Source: Sulfurivirga sp964427185 (GTDB taxonomy: Bacteria > Pseudomonadota > Gammaproteobacteria > Thiomicrospirales > Thiomicrospiraceae). From it: a DNA stretch of 42,117 nucleotides. The stretch lies in the NCBI GenBank assembly GCA_964427185.1, contig CAYRSN010000011.1, forward strand, positions 1-42,117, in the 5' to 3' direction. Positions 9,210 through 16,265 of this stretch are shown here, piece after piece. The notes beneath the pieces were generated by a model. The model saw only the letters and a program-made list of their open reading frames with translations, made no database searches and was not told the origin of the DNA. The position numbers and the translations under genes are program-made. Positions within the stretch are counted from its first letter, which is position 1, and each line of letters opens with the position of its first letter.

Positions 9210-10387
9210 ACACAATAGAAACCTCTTTTAACATGGAACAAGACAGCTGGCTGAAGCGGTTCGGCTGGTTTGGCTGGGCATGGAGCCTGCTGGTAGTGCT
9301 GGGAGCCATTGCCACCTGGCTGCAATACCATACGCTGATGGATGTCTATGAAAAAGCCATCCTGATCGGCGCTGTCCCCACCTTTATCTGGCTGGGTGCC
9401 TTCTGGCCCAGCATCCGCCATTATCTGCTGGCAGTCGCCGCTCTTTCCCTGTTAGGAAAATGGCTTTATGTCAGCGGTGGAAACGACATTGCCCTTCAGG
9501 ATCAGGTGTTTTTGCTCAAATATCTGATTTCCAGCCAGTCCGCCTTCATGTGGATGAGCGCACTGTTTGTTATGGCTACCGCCGCCTATTTTTTCGCCTT
9601 GTTCATCCGCTCTGAATTCGCCGGGAAGATCGCCAGTGGGCTGACCTGGGCAGGCGCTATATTCGGTATGACCGGCATGATGATGCGCTGGTATGAATCC
9701 TATCTGATCAACCCGGACTATGGCCATATCCCCATCAGCTCTTTGTATGAAGTCTTCATCCTTTTCTCTGTAATCACTGCACTGGTGTATCTCTACTTTG
9801 AGCAGAAATACAAAACCCGGGCACTGGGCGGGTTTGTCATGCTGATCGTTTCCGCCGCCATCGCCTTTTTACTGTGGTACACCTTTGACCGTGAGGCTTA
9901 CCATATCCAACCGCTGGTGCCGGCACTGAAAAGCCACTGGATGAAACTGCATGTTCCCACCAACTTCCTCGGCTATGGTGCTTTTGCGCTGGCAGCCATG
10001 GTGGGTATTGCCTATCTGATTACCGACCGTCTCGCGCGCAAAAATCCTGACAGCCCATTTGTCAGAACCATGCCGTCACTGGAGCTGATGGATGATCTGA
10101 TGTATAAATCCATCGCTTTCGGTTTTGCCTTTTTCACCATTGCCACCATTCTGGGTGCCGTCTGGGCGGCAGAAGCCTGGGGCGGCTACTGGAGCTGGGA
10201 TCCTAAAGAGACCTGGGCGCTGATCGTATGGCTCAACTACGCCGCTTGGCTGCATATCCGCATGAGCAAGGGTTGGCGTGGTCGCCCCATGGCCTGGTGG
10301 GCTATTATCGGGCTACTGGTAACTATCTTTGCCTTCCTGGGTGTGAATATGTTCCTCTCAGGTCTGCACTCTTACGGTCAGCTCTAA
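9206..10387 (+). CDS. ccsA: cytochrome c biogenesis protein CcsA (System II heme handling)
   Basis: Polytopic inner-membrane partner of ResB that presents heme to apocytochrome c. The 393 aa include the tryptophan-rich heme-binding WWD motif at residues 320-335 (W320, W325, W329, W331 and the DPKE end). Conserved histidines flank it at H249, in KLHVPTNFLGYG, and at H388 near the C-terminus. At least eight hydrophobic segments are visible. The chosen ATG at 9206 overlaps the ccsB stop as ATGA and has AGAGGG upstream. The dsbA gene starts 13 bases after its stop, which supports one transcript for ccsB-ccsA-dsbA. System II is the less common choice in Gammaproteobacteria, which more often use the Ccm system. 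Confidence 0.96.
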   Translation: MNTIETSFNMEQDSWLKRFGWFGWAWSLLVVLGAIATWLQYHTLMDVYEKAILIGAVPTFIWLGAFWPSIRHYLLAVAALSLLGKWLYVSGGNDIALQDQVFLLKYLISSQSAFMWMSALFVMATAAYFFALFIRSEFAGKIASGLTWAGAIFGMTGMMMRWYESYLINPDYGHIPISSLYEVFILFSVITALVYLYFEQKYKTRALGGFVMLIVSAAIAFLLWYTFDREAYHIQPLVPALKSHWMKLHVPTNFLGYGAFALAAMVGIAYLITDRLARKNPDSPFVRTMPSLELMDDLMYKSIAFGFAFFTIATILGAVWAAEAWGGYWSWDPKETWALIVWLNYAAWLHIRMSKGWRGRPMAWWAIIGLLVTIFAFLGVNMFLSGLHSYGQL

Positions 10388-10400
10388 AGGAGGTCTTGCC

Positions 10401-11012
10401 ATGAAACTGAACCGTCGACAACTGCTTGCTTTGATGGGAGCATCTGCCACCGCCCCACTGGCCTGGGCGGAAGCCCCCTACATGCTGGGCGTGGAATACA
10501 AAAAGGTGCCCAAGCCCCACCCGCAGAAAAAACTGGTTTCGGAGTTTTTCTTCTACGGCTGCCCGCACTGTTACCATCTGGAGCCCAGTATTGAAGCCTG
10601 GTTGAAAACCAAACCTAAAGATGTCACCTTTGAGCGGGTACCCGCAGTGCTCAACAGCCCCAGCTGGATCTTCTTTGCCAAAGCCTTCTACACCGCTAAA
10701 AACCTTGGTGTGCTGGAACAGTCTCACCCCGCACTGTTCAAAGCTCTGCACGATGAACGCCTGCAGCTGTTCAGCGCGGAAAAACTGGCTGCCTGGTATA
10801 CTCAATTTGGTGTTGCACCGGACAAATATGTGGCCATGTTCAACTCCTTCAAGGTGCAGACCCAGGTACAGGAAGCCAAAAAACGCACAGAAGACATGGG
10901 GATTGACGGAGTGCCGGCCATTGTCGTTAACGGCACCTGGCTGACCGATGTGGGCATGGCTGGCAGCCGTGCTAACCTGTGGAAGGTCGTAAACTGGTTA
11001 GTCACACAATAA
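10401..11012 (+). CDS. dsbA: DsbA-type periplasmic thiol:disulfide interchange protein
   Basis: Periplasmic oxidase that introduces disulfide bonds. The 203-aa protein has the active site C54-P55-H56-C57 in FFYGCPHC and the cis-proline pair V171-P172 near the C-terminal end of the thioredoxin fold. The leader begins MKLNRRQLLALMGASATAPLA, ending in an AWA-like cleavage site at about 21-23. The paired arginines followed by Q-L-L resemble a twin-arginine signal, although a Sec signal is equally possible. The start is very clear: AAAGGAGG lies just upstream of the ATG at 10401. Its position behind ccsA suggests it supports cytochrome c or general periplasmic redox, but the family is normally an oxidant, whereas apocytochrome maturation needs a reductant. 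Confidence 0.93.
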   Translation: MKLNRRQLLALMGASATAPLAWAEAPYMLGVEYKKVPKPHPQKKLVSEFFFYGCPHCYHLEPSIEAWLKTKPKDVTFERVPAVLNSPSWIFFAKAFYTAKNLGVLEQSHPALFKALHDERLQLFSAEKLAAWYTQFGVAPDKYVAMFNSFKVQTQVQEAKKRTEDMGIDGVPAIVVNGTWLTDVGMAGSRANLWKVVNWLVTQ

Positions 11013-11025
11013 TTTGCTAAATACC

Positions 11026-12672
11026 ATGCCAAATGCCGCCACACAACTGATCCGCTGTCTGGAAAACGAAGGGGTTGAGTTTATCTTCGGTATTCCGGGA
11101 GAGGAAAACCTGGCGGTAATGGACGCGCTGCTGGATAGCCCGATTCGATTCATTACCACCCGCCATGAACAGGGAGCGGCGTTCATGGCGGATGTATATG
11201 GCCGTCTGACGGGTAAGGCGGGCGTGTGTCTTTCCACCCTGGGGCCCGGTGCTACCAATCTGGTCACAGGGGTGGCCGATGCCAATATGGATCGTGCGCC
11301 CATTGTAGCCATTGCCGGGCAGGCCGCCACCACCCGCATGCATAAGGAATCCCATCAGGTCCTGGATCTGGTGGATCTGTTCCAGCCCATCACCAAATAC
11401 GCTACCCAGATTCTGGAGCCGGAAACCGTACCCGAAGTAGTGCGCAAAGCATTCAAGGTGGCACAAAACGAAAAGCCCGGTGCCAGTTTTATTGATTTCC
11501 CTGAAAATATCGCCGATCAACCCTGTGAGTTTTCTCCCCTGCCGGTGCGCGAGCCTGCCATGCCGGCTTCACCACCACAGGTTCTGCAAAAAGCCGTCAA
11601 ATTGATTCAAGAAGCGGAAAACCCGCTGATTCTTGCCGGCAATAGTGTCATTCGTACCCGTAGTGAGGCTGCCCTGCAAGCCTTTTCTAAAGCCCTGAAT
11701 ATTCCGGTAGTCAATACCTTTATGGCCAAGGGTATTGTGCCTTTTTTCAGAAATAAGCTTGCTATCGGTACTGCAGGTCTCCAGGCAGGCGATTATGAAA
11801 ACTGCGGCTTTAAGGATGCAGATCTGGTCATTACCATTGGCTTTGATATGGTGGAGTATCACCCTTACCTGTGGAATCCCGATCACAGACATCACCTGAT
11901 TCATATTGATACGGTTGCCGCGGAAGTAGATCAGAACTACCTGCCCGATGTGGAGCTGATCGGGCATATTGCCCGTAATCTGGAACGCATCACGCTCATG
12001 AACCTGCCACCCAAGCAGCTCCAACTGCATGCGCATTTGCGTGAAGCCCTGATTGAGGAAATGAACCGGTGCAGCACCAGCGAGGTCTTTCCGCTTAAAC
12101 CGCAGAAAATCATCTGGGATCTGCGCACAGCCTTGAACAAAGACGGTATTGCCATTATAGATGTAGGTGCCCACAAAATGTGGATGGCACGTATGTTCCG
12201 CGCCGAACAGCCCAATACCTGCATTATTTCCAATGGTTTTGCCAGCATGGGGATTGCTCTGCCCGGTGCCATTGCTGCCGCACTCACCTTTCCTGAACGG
12301 CAAGTAGTGGCTGTCACCGGTGATGCAGGCTTTCTGATGAATGTGCAGGAACTGGAAACCGCCGTACGCCTGAAGTTGAACATGGTGGTGCTGATCTGGA
12401 ACGACAGCGGCTATGGGCTGATTGAATGGAAACAGCAGCGTCAGTACGGGCGCAGCGCCTATGTACACTTTAACAACCCGGATTTTGTTAAACTGGCAGA
12501 AAGTTTTGGCGCACAAGGGCACCGCATCAGCGAGGCAGCAACCTTACTGCCTACTTTGAAAAAAGCATTGAACACCCCCGGTGTGCACCTGATCGACTGC
12601 CCGGTAGACTATTCGGAAAATTACCGCCTGATCCAGCTGCTGGGGCCTGTTTTAGCAGAAGCACAAGAGTAG
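11026..12672 (+). CDS. acetolactate synthase-type thiamine diphosphate enzyme (AlsS-like large subunit)
   Basis: Probably condenses two pyruvates to 2-acetolactate. The 548-aa protein has the three-domain ThDP fold. Catalytic E48 sits in TTRHEQGAAFMAD. The central domain is at about 190-330, and the C-terminal cofactor motif is GDAG at 432-435 with N459-D460 closing it 27 residues later. The ending CPVDYSENYRL resembles catabolic AlsS-type enzymes rather than anabolic IlvB/IlvG, and no small regulatory subunit gene is nearby. A TTG at 11014 is in frame, but the ATG at 11026 gives the normal N-terminus; neither has a Shine-Dalgarno. It starts 13 bases after the dsbA stop, so it may be read through on that transcript. 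Other members of the family (for example glyoxylate carboligase or oxidases) are less likely because E48 is present and the AlsS-like ending fits. Confidence 0.85.
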   Translation: MPNAATQLIRCLENEGVEFIFGIPGEENLAVMDALLDSPIRFITTRHEQGAAFMADVYGRLTGKAGVCLSTLGPGATNLVTGVADANMDRAPIVAIAGQAATTRMHKESHQVLDLVDLFQPITKYATQILEPETVPEVVRKAFKVAQNEKPGASFIDFPENIADQPCEFSPLPVREPAMPASPPQVLQKAVKLIQEAENPLILAGNSVIRTRSEAALQAFSKALNIPVVNTFMAKGIVPFFRNKLAIGTAGLQAGDYENCGFKDADLVITIGFDMVEYHPYLWNPDHRHHLIHIDTVAAEVDQNYLPDVELIGHIARNLERITLMNLPPKQLQLHAHLREALIEEMNRCSTSEVFPLKPQKIIWDLRTALNKDGIAIIDVGAHKMWMARMFRAEQPNTCIISNGFASMGIALPGAIAAALTFPERQVVAVTGDAGFLMNVQELETAVRLKLNMVVLIWNDSGYGLIEWKQQRQYGRSAYVHFNNPDFVKLAESFGAQGHRISEAATLLPTLKKALNTPGVHLIDCPVDYSENYRLIQLLGPVLAEAQE

Positions 12673-12681
12673 GAGGGGAAT

Positions 12682-13017
12682 GTGCTCTATGTGAAAAAAA
12701 ATGCATCAGGAGAGATTGAAGATTTTGCCTTTACGCCTAAGTCGGGATTTCAATTAGCCTCCTTTGAAGATCCCGATTTCAAAGCATGGCTGCAAAAACC
12801 GGACAACCAGAGCTTTATCACCCAGACGCTGGAACGGCTGGATCTGGAAATGGCACGCGCCATGGAGGATCTGATCGAAGTGCTGATCGAAAAAGGGCTG
12901 TTACTGTTTACGGATCTGCCCGAACCAGTGCAGAATAAGATCCTGTTCAAACGCTCTCTGCGTAACCTGAAATCACAAAACCAGTCCATCATACATGAGG
13001 ATGACCTGCTATTTTAA
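12682..13017 (+). CDS. small conserved hypothetical protein (111 aa)
   Basis: No function assigned. The GTG at 12682 is fixed by a perfect AGGAGGGG immediately upstream, and an ATG reading through the same bases stops after four codons. The protein begins MLYVKKNASGEIE and contains a helical region (SFITQTLERLDLEMARAMEDLIEVLIEKGLL) and the phrase FTDLPEPVQNKIL. From memory this matches a gammaproteobacterial family of about 100 aa that is sometimes mislabelled 'tryptophan synthase subunit beta-like'. It has no signal peptide or membrane segment. It follows the acetolactate synthase gene by nine bases and overlaps the end of the convergent nitroreductase gene by nine bases. Confidence 0.85.
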   Translation: MLYVKKNASGEIEDFAFTPKSGFQLASFEDPDFKAWLQKPDNQSFITQTLERLDLEMARAMEDLIEVLIEKGLLLFTDLPEPVQNKILFKRSLRNLKSQNQSIIHEDDLLF

Positions 13018-13581
13018 AAAATAGGTTTTCTCCCGCCAGCAGGTACGCTTGCCCTTGGGCACACATTCAGGATAACCATAGTAGAGAATACCGACCCAGC
13101 GCAATCGCTTTTCATCCGTCTGGGTCAGCTGATAAGTTTCCCGTGCGCGGATAACCGGTCCGGTGCTCCACTGTACCCCTACCCCCTGTGCCCACATGGC
13201 CAGCTGAAAGTTCTGGATCGCACAACATACAGCGGCATAATCCTCCTGCCGTTGTATCGGATCATCCGTTAACAGCTGCCCTGTCAGTACCATACCGGGT
13301 ATGGCAAGAAACCGATTGACAGCCTGCGTATAAGCCTGCTGCCAGGCTTCTGATCCGGGAGTATGACGCTTATCGGCACGCAGCTTGCCGTAGGTTTCAG
13401 CTAAAGTTTTACGAGCCTGTGGTCCCAGCACGTAAAACACCCAGGGTTCGGTAAGATGATGGTTAGGTGCCCAGGTGGCCGCTTCCAATGCATGCTCAAC
13501 CAGATGTTGAGCAACCGCTTCCGGCTTAAAGGCATAGACTGTTCTGCGCTGGCACAGGAGATCTAAGCAGTTGTTTTCCAT
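13009..13581 (-). CDS. nitroreductase-family FMN oxidoreductase
   Basis: A 190-aa single-domain flavoprotein of the nitroreductase superfamily, closest in layout to the small YdjA-type members. The N-terminal RRTVYAF matches the phosphate-binding RRSxRxF motif. ATWAPNHHLTEPWVFYVL is the AxxAPSxxNxQPWxF motif with H-L-T instead of N-x-Q, as in YdjA. The GVGVQWSTGP stretch is the glycine-rich flavin segment. The physiological substrate cannot be told; NAD(P)H-dependent reduction of nitro or quinone compounds is the family activity. The start at 13581 abuts the DnaA-box-rich spacer, so its promoter must lie within that region. The gene converges on and overlaps the small hypothetical by nine bases, with an AT-rich inverted repeat at the junction. 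Confidence 0.9.
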   Translation of the reverse strand: MENNCLDLLCQRRTVYAFKPEAVAQHLVEHALEAATWAPNHHLTEPWVFYVLGPQARKTLAETYGKLRADKRHTPGSEAWQQAYTQAVNRFLAIPGMVLTGQLLTDDPIQRQEDYAAVCCAIQNFQLAMWAQGVGVQWSTGPVIRARETYQLTQTDEKRLRWVGILYYGYPECVPKGKRTCWREKTYFLK

Positions 13582-13819
13582 GGGGATAACCTCTGTGGAT
13601 AAGTGTGGGTAAAATATGGATAAAGTTTACGATATTATAAAATGAAATTTTATTCACACTTCATCCACACCCCATGCATGCAACATAAGAAAAGTTTTCC
13701 CTATTGTTTTTCACATCTTAACCAATTGATAATGATAAAAAATCCAGACTTATCCAGTACAATCTGCAAGATCAAGAAAAACAACAACAAAGAAATATAA
13801 ACAACCTTAATCTAATACT
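13582..13819. other. DnaA-box-rich AT-rich spacer, candidate replication origin
   Basis: This spacer, the longest in the window, holds many 9-mers like the DnaA box TTATNCACA. Two are perfect: TGTGGATAA (reverse orientation) at 13594-13602 and TTATTCACA at 13650-13658. One-mismatch copies are at 13581-13589, 13604-13612, 13615-13623, 13661-13669 and 13707-13715, and a two-mismatch copy is at 13750-13758. The first four share orientation and start 13, 10 and 11 bp apart, about one helical turn. A very AT-rich stretch (about 13611-13655) lies between the two perfect boxes and could unwind. The top strand changes from C-rich to G-rich around here. A replication origin is my inference; DnaA titration or regulation is the alternative. 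Promoters for the nitroreductase and oxyR must also lie here. Confidence 0.6.
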
Positions 13820-14728
13820 ATGACCTTAAACGAACTTCGCTACATTATCGCCGTCGCAGATCACAAACACTTCAGAAAAGCAGCACAAAGCTGTGGCATC
13901 AGTCAGCCCACACTGAGTGTTGCCATTAAGAAATTTGAAGATGAACACAAAGTCATCCTTTTCGAACGCCGTAAAAACGAAATCATCATTACCCCGACAG
14001 GACAACGCATTATCGAAGTCGCCAGAGAACTGCTTGCCAAGGTCAATGAGATTGAACAGATCGCAAAATCAGATCAGGATGCACTGCATTCAGAACTTCG
14101 CGTAGGTGCCATCTACACCATAGGGCCTTACCTACTGCCGCAATTTATCCATCAGCTGCATCAGGATTACCCCTCTCTTCCTCTGCTGATAGAGGAAGAC
14201 TACACTGCAGGATTGTCCCAAAAGCTTGCCAGCGGACAGCTGGATATGGCAATTCTTGCTCTGCCTTTCTCTGACCCTGCTATTGCCACCTATCCTCTGT
14301 ATGAAGAAGAATTTATGGCCGCACTCGGTAAGGATCACTCCCTTGCGGATAAAGAAATCATTACCATGGAAGATCTAAAAAATGAAACGGTCCTGATGCT
14401 GGGAGACGGCCACTGCTTCAGAGACCAGGTTATCGAAGCCTATCCATTTCTGGCAGATGCCTCTCACCACAGCATGCAGAAGACACTGGAAGGCAGTTCA
14501 CTGGAAACCTTAATGTACATGGTGGCATCCGGTGCTGGCATGACGATTATTCCCTGTACCGCAGCACAAAAAACCATGGAAGATATCATCGTCAAGCCTC
14601 TGGCAGCGCCAGTACCAAAACGAACGGTCGCACTGGCTTACCGTAAGAGTTTCCCCCGCGTTCAGGCACTGGAAGCGGTAAAAACAACCCTTAAAAAACT
14701 TAACCTGCTCTGTACGAAACCAGTATGA
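13820..14728 (+). CDS. oxyR: OxyR-type LysR regulator lacking the resolving cysteine
   Basis: LysR-family transcription factor that normally senses hydrogen peroxide and induces catalase, peroxiredoxin and related genes. The 302-aa protein has an N-terminal winged helix-turn-helix (about 1-60, MTLNELRYIIAVADHKHF) and an OxyR-like effector domain. The peroxidatic cysteine is present at the canonical number, C199, in GDGHCFRDQ. The position of the resolving cysteine, 208, is tyrosine (codon TAT in the genomic sequence), so the C199-C208 disulfide cannot form. The downstream SSLETL and GAGMTIIP segments are kept, and C246 (IIPC) is an extra cysteine. It overlaps mlaA by four bases. It could respond by C199 sulfenylation or nitrosylation, or C246 might substitute. 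Regulated genes are not visible nearby. Confidence 0.9.
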   Translation: MTLNELRYIIAVADHKHFRKAAQSCGISQPTLSVAIKKFEDEHKVILFERRKNEIIITPTGQRIIEVARELLAKVNEIEQIAKSDQDALHSELRVGAIYTIGPYLLPQFIHQLHQDYPSLPLLIEEDYTAGLSQKLASGQLDMAILALPFSDPAIATYPLYEEEFMAALGKDHSLADKEIITMEDLKNETVLMLGDGHCFRDQVIEAYPFLADASHHSMQKTLEGSSLETLMYMVASGAGMTIIPCTAAQKTMEDIIVKPLAAPVPKRTVALAYRKSFPRVQALEAVKTTLKKLNLLCTKPV

Positions 14729-15489
14729 AACAGATTAAAGCCTTTTTAGCCCTCACACTTCTGTTTTTAACCTTAACCGGCTGTAGCACACAACCGACTA
14801 AAAAATCAGAAATACCGGCTGAGCCGACCTCTTTCGTAGTGGAAGATCCCTATGAAGACTTCAACCGCGCCATGTTCCGGTTTAACCTGGCTGTGCATGA
14901 AACCGTCGGGAAACCTATTGCACGTGCTTATAACAGCTTGCCATCTCCGGTTAAAACAGGTGCCCATAACTTTGTTACCAACCTGGGTGTACCGCTGACA
15001 GTGGTGCATGACCTGTTGCAGGGCAAGGTGGAAAAAGCCGCTACAGACTTTATGCGTTTTAGCATTAACACCGTGTTTGGTCTGGGCGGCTTGCTGGATA
15101 TCGCCTCAGAGGCAGGTATGACCTATCAGCCGGAAGATCTGGGGCAAACCCTTTATGTCTGGGGCGTATGGGAACAGACCAGCTATCTGATGCTACCGAT
15201 ATTAGGCCCTTACACCACGCGTGAAGCAGTAGGCGCACCAATAGACGCAGCTGCAGATCCGGTCTATACCACATTGCTGGAAACCAACGGTGACACCCGG
15301 GCGGCTTTATATGTTCTTGAGGGCATTGACACTTACAGCAACAATGTTCAGCTGATTGATCAATTGAAGGATCAGCCAGATCCTTATCTGTTTGTGCGGG
15401 AAGCCTATCTGCAACATCGGTTAAATTTACTGTACGACGGCAATCCACCTGTTGCCGAGATAGACGATATCGACCTGGATGATTTCTAA
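14725..15489 (+). CDS. mlaA: outer-membrane lipid asymmetry lipoprotein MlaA/VacJ
   Basis: Lipoprotein that removes misplaced phospholipids from the outer leaflet of the outer membrane and hands them to the Mla pathway. The 254-aa precursor has a signal peptide with lipobox LTGC and lipidation at C20. The mature part begins its conserved region at DPYEDFNRAMFRFN, followed by VWEQTSYLMLPILGPYTTREAVG, both family signatures. The tail is acidic (EIDDIDLDDF). The start ATG overlaps the oxyR stop as ATGA, so the two genes share a transcript; no functional reason for this pairing is apparent. A strong terminator follows immediately. The remaining mla genes (mlaBCDEF) are not in the window, which is usual for mlaA in many genomes. 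Confidence 0.96.
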   Translation: MKQIKAFLALTLLFLTLTGCSTQPTKKSEIPAEPTSFVVEDPYEDFNRAMFRFNLAVHETVGKPIARAYNSLPSPVKTGAHNFVTNLGVPLTVVHDLLQGKVEKAATDFMRFSINTVFGLGGLLDIASEAGMTYQPEDLGQTLYVWGVWEQTSYLMLPILGPYTTREAVGAPIDAAADPVYTTLLETNGDTRAALYVLEGIDTYSNNVQLIDQLKDQPDPYLFVREAYLQHRLNLLYDGNPPVAEIDDIDLDDF

Positions 15490-15491
15490 CT

Positions 15492-15515
15492 AAAAAGGGG
15501 GTCTCCCCCTTTTTT
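15492..15515 (+). terminator. rho-independent terminator after mlaA
   Basis: A10-bp stem of AAAAAGGGGG paired with CCCCCTTTTT around a TCT loop ends in a T run, three bases after the mlaA stop. Because the stem base is A/T it can also act on the minus strand. It closes the oxyR-mlaA unit. Confidence 0.93.
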
Positions 15516-15621
15516 AAAAATCAAAATTTTTTTGATTTCTTGAATTTTATTGCGCTTTTTAAGCTTATTTTCAGCTTGTTCATCCAGAATAAACCTCTGT
15601 TTTGATAAGGGAGAAACAGAA

Positions 15622-16173
15622 ATGTTACGCTGGTTTGTGATTATGCTGATGGTGGTGACAGGCGGCTGCGCAAGTCTTACACAGGATACGACAACAAAAT
15701 CCCGCGTGTTTGAATTGAAAAAGGCGGTAACCATTGTGCCGGATACTACACGGGTTTTCTTTCAGTATGGTCAGATACGTTCTTACAATGGCGTGAACTG
15801 GTATGACCAGTGGTGTGCTTTGGAGGTGCGAGCGCTGCGTTCCCAGCCGAAAAAGGTGCTACCCGGTCGTTATACCATTATTAAAACCCGATTGGATGAA
15901 ATGGAAGTGGCATCAAACCAGAAAGTTCAACTGGCCTTTGCAGGCGGACAAGAGCGGCTTGTCGGGCTGTTTTATGCCAGCGAAAGTGACAGCCTGCCTG
16001 CACCGACGATGGATGTGGTGCATTTTTATCTGCAAGGCGAGGATAAGGATGTGATGCGTTTGACTTGCGGCGGTGCGTTGAGTGATGGCCGCCCTGCAGA
16101 TGCGCCTGCAAGTTACCGTCCGGATATTGCAGCGGTCAATCGGATTTTGGGTCAGTATGGTGTGATCAGGTAA
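15622..16173 (+). CDS. putative lipoprotein of unknown function (183 aa)
   Basis: A small exported protein that I do not recognise by name. The ATG at 15622 has AAGGGAGA upstream; a TTG 24 codons earlier is in frame but lacks a ribosome site and would spoil the signal peptide. The N-terminus MLRWFVIMLMVVTGGCASL is a short lipoprotein signal with a slightly unusual T-G-G before C16. The mature domain has the phrases VFELKKAVTIVPDTTRVFFQYGQ, CALEVRA and LPGRYTI, and two further cysteines (in WCALEV and LTCGG) that could form a disulfide. The middle region is beta-rich in appearance. It stands alone between two terminators, so it has its own promoter. A periplasm-facing or outer-membrane lipoprotein is the most that can be said. 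Confidence 0.8.
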   Translation: MLRWFVIMLMVVTGGCASLTQDTTTKSRVFELKKAVTIVPDTTRVFFQYGQIRSYNGVNWYDQWCALEVRALRSQPKKVLPGRYTIIKTRLDEMEVASNQKVQLAFAGGQERLVGLFYASESDSLPAPTMDVVHFYLQGEDKDVMRLTCGGALSDGRPADAPASYRPDIAAVNRILGQYGVIR

Positions 16174-16199
16174 AAGACCGAGCAGGTTGTTTCTTTTAT

Positions 16200-16238
16200 G
16201 AAAGCCGCCGCTTATTAAGTTGCGGCTTTCTTGTTTTT
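16200..16238 (+). terminator. rho-independent terminator after the orphan lipoprotein gene
   Basis: The inverted repeat GAAAGCCGC (16200-16208) and GCGGCTTTC (16222-16230) encloses a 13-base loop and is followed by TTGTTTTT. It starts 27 bases past the lipoprotein stop and ends 28 bases before the transporter start, making the lipoprotein gene an isolated unit. Confidence 0.85.
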
Positions 16239-16265
16239 ATTCATCGGATAAGGTATAAAACCTGT

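Noticed and set aside
11014..11025. TTG start for the acetolactate synthase-type gene
   Set aside because: It adds four residues, has no ribosome site and leaves only one base after the dsbA stop; the ATG at 11026 gives the standard N-terminus.
13720..13745. Fur box (GATAATGATAAAA) upstream of oxyR
   Set aside because: Only about one and a half of the three hexamers needed are present, in a region that is AT-rich anyway.
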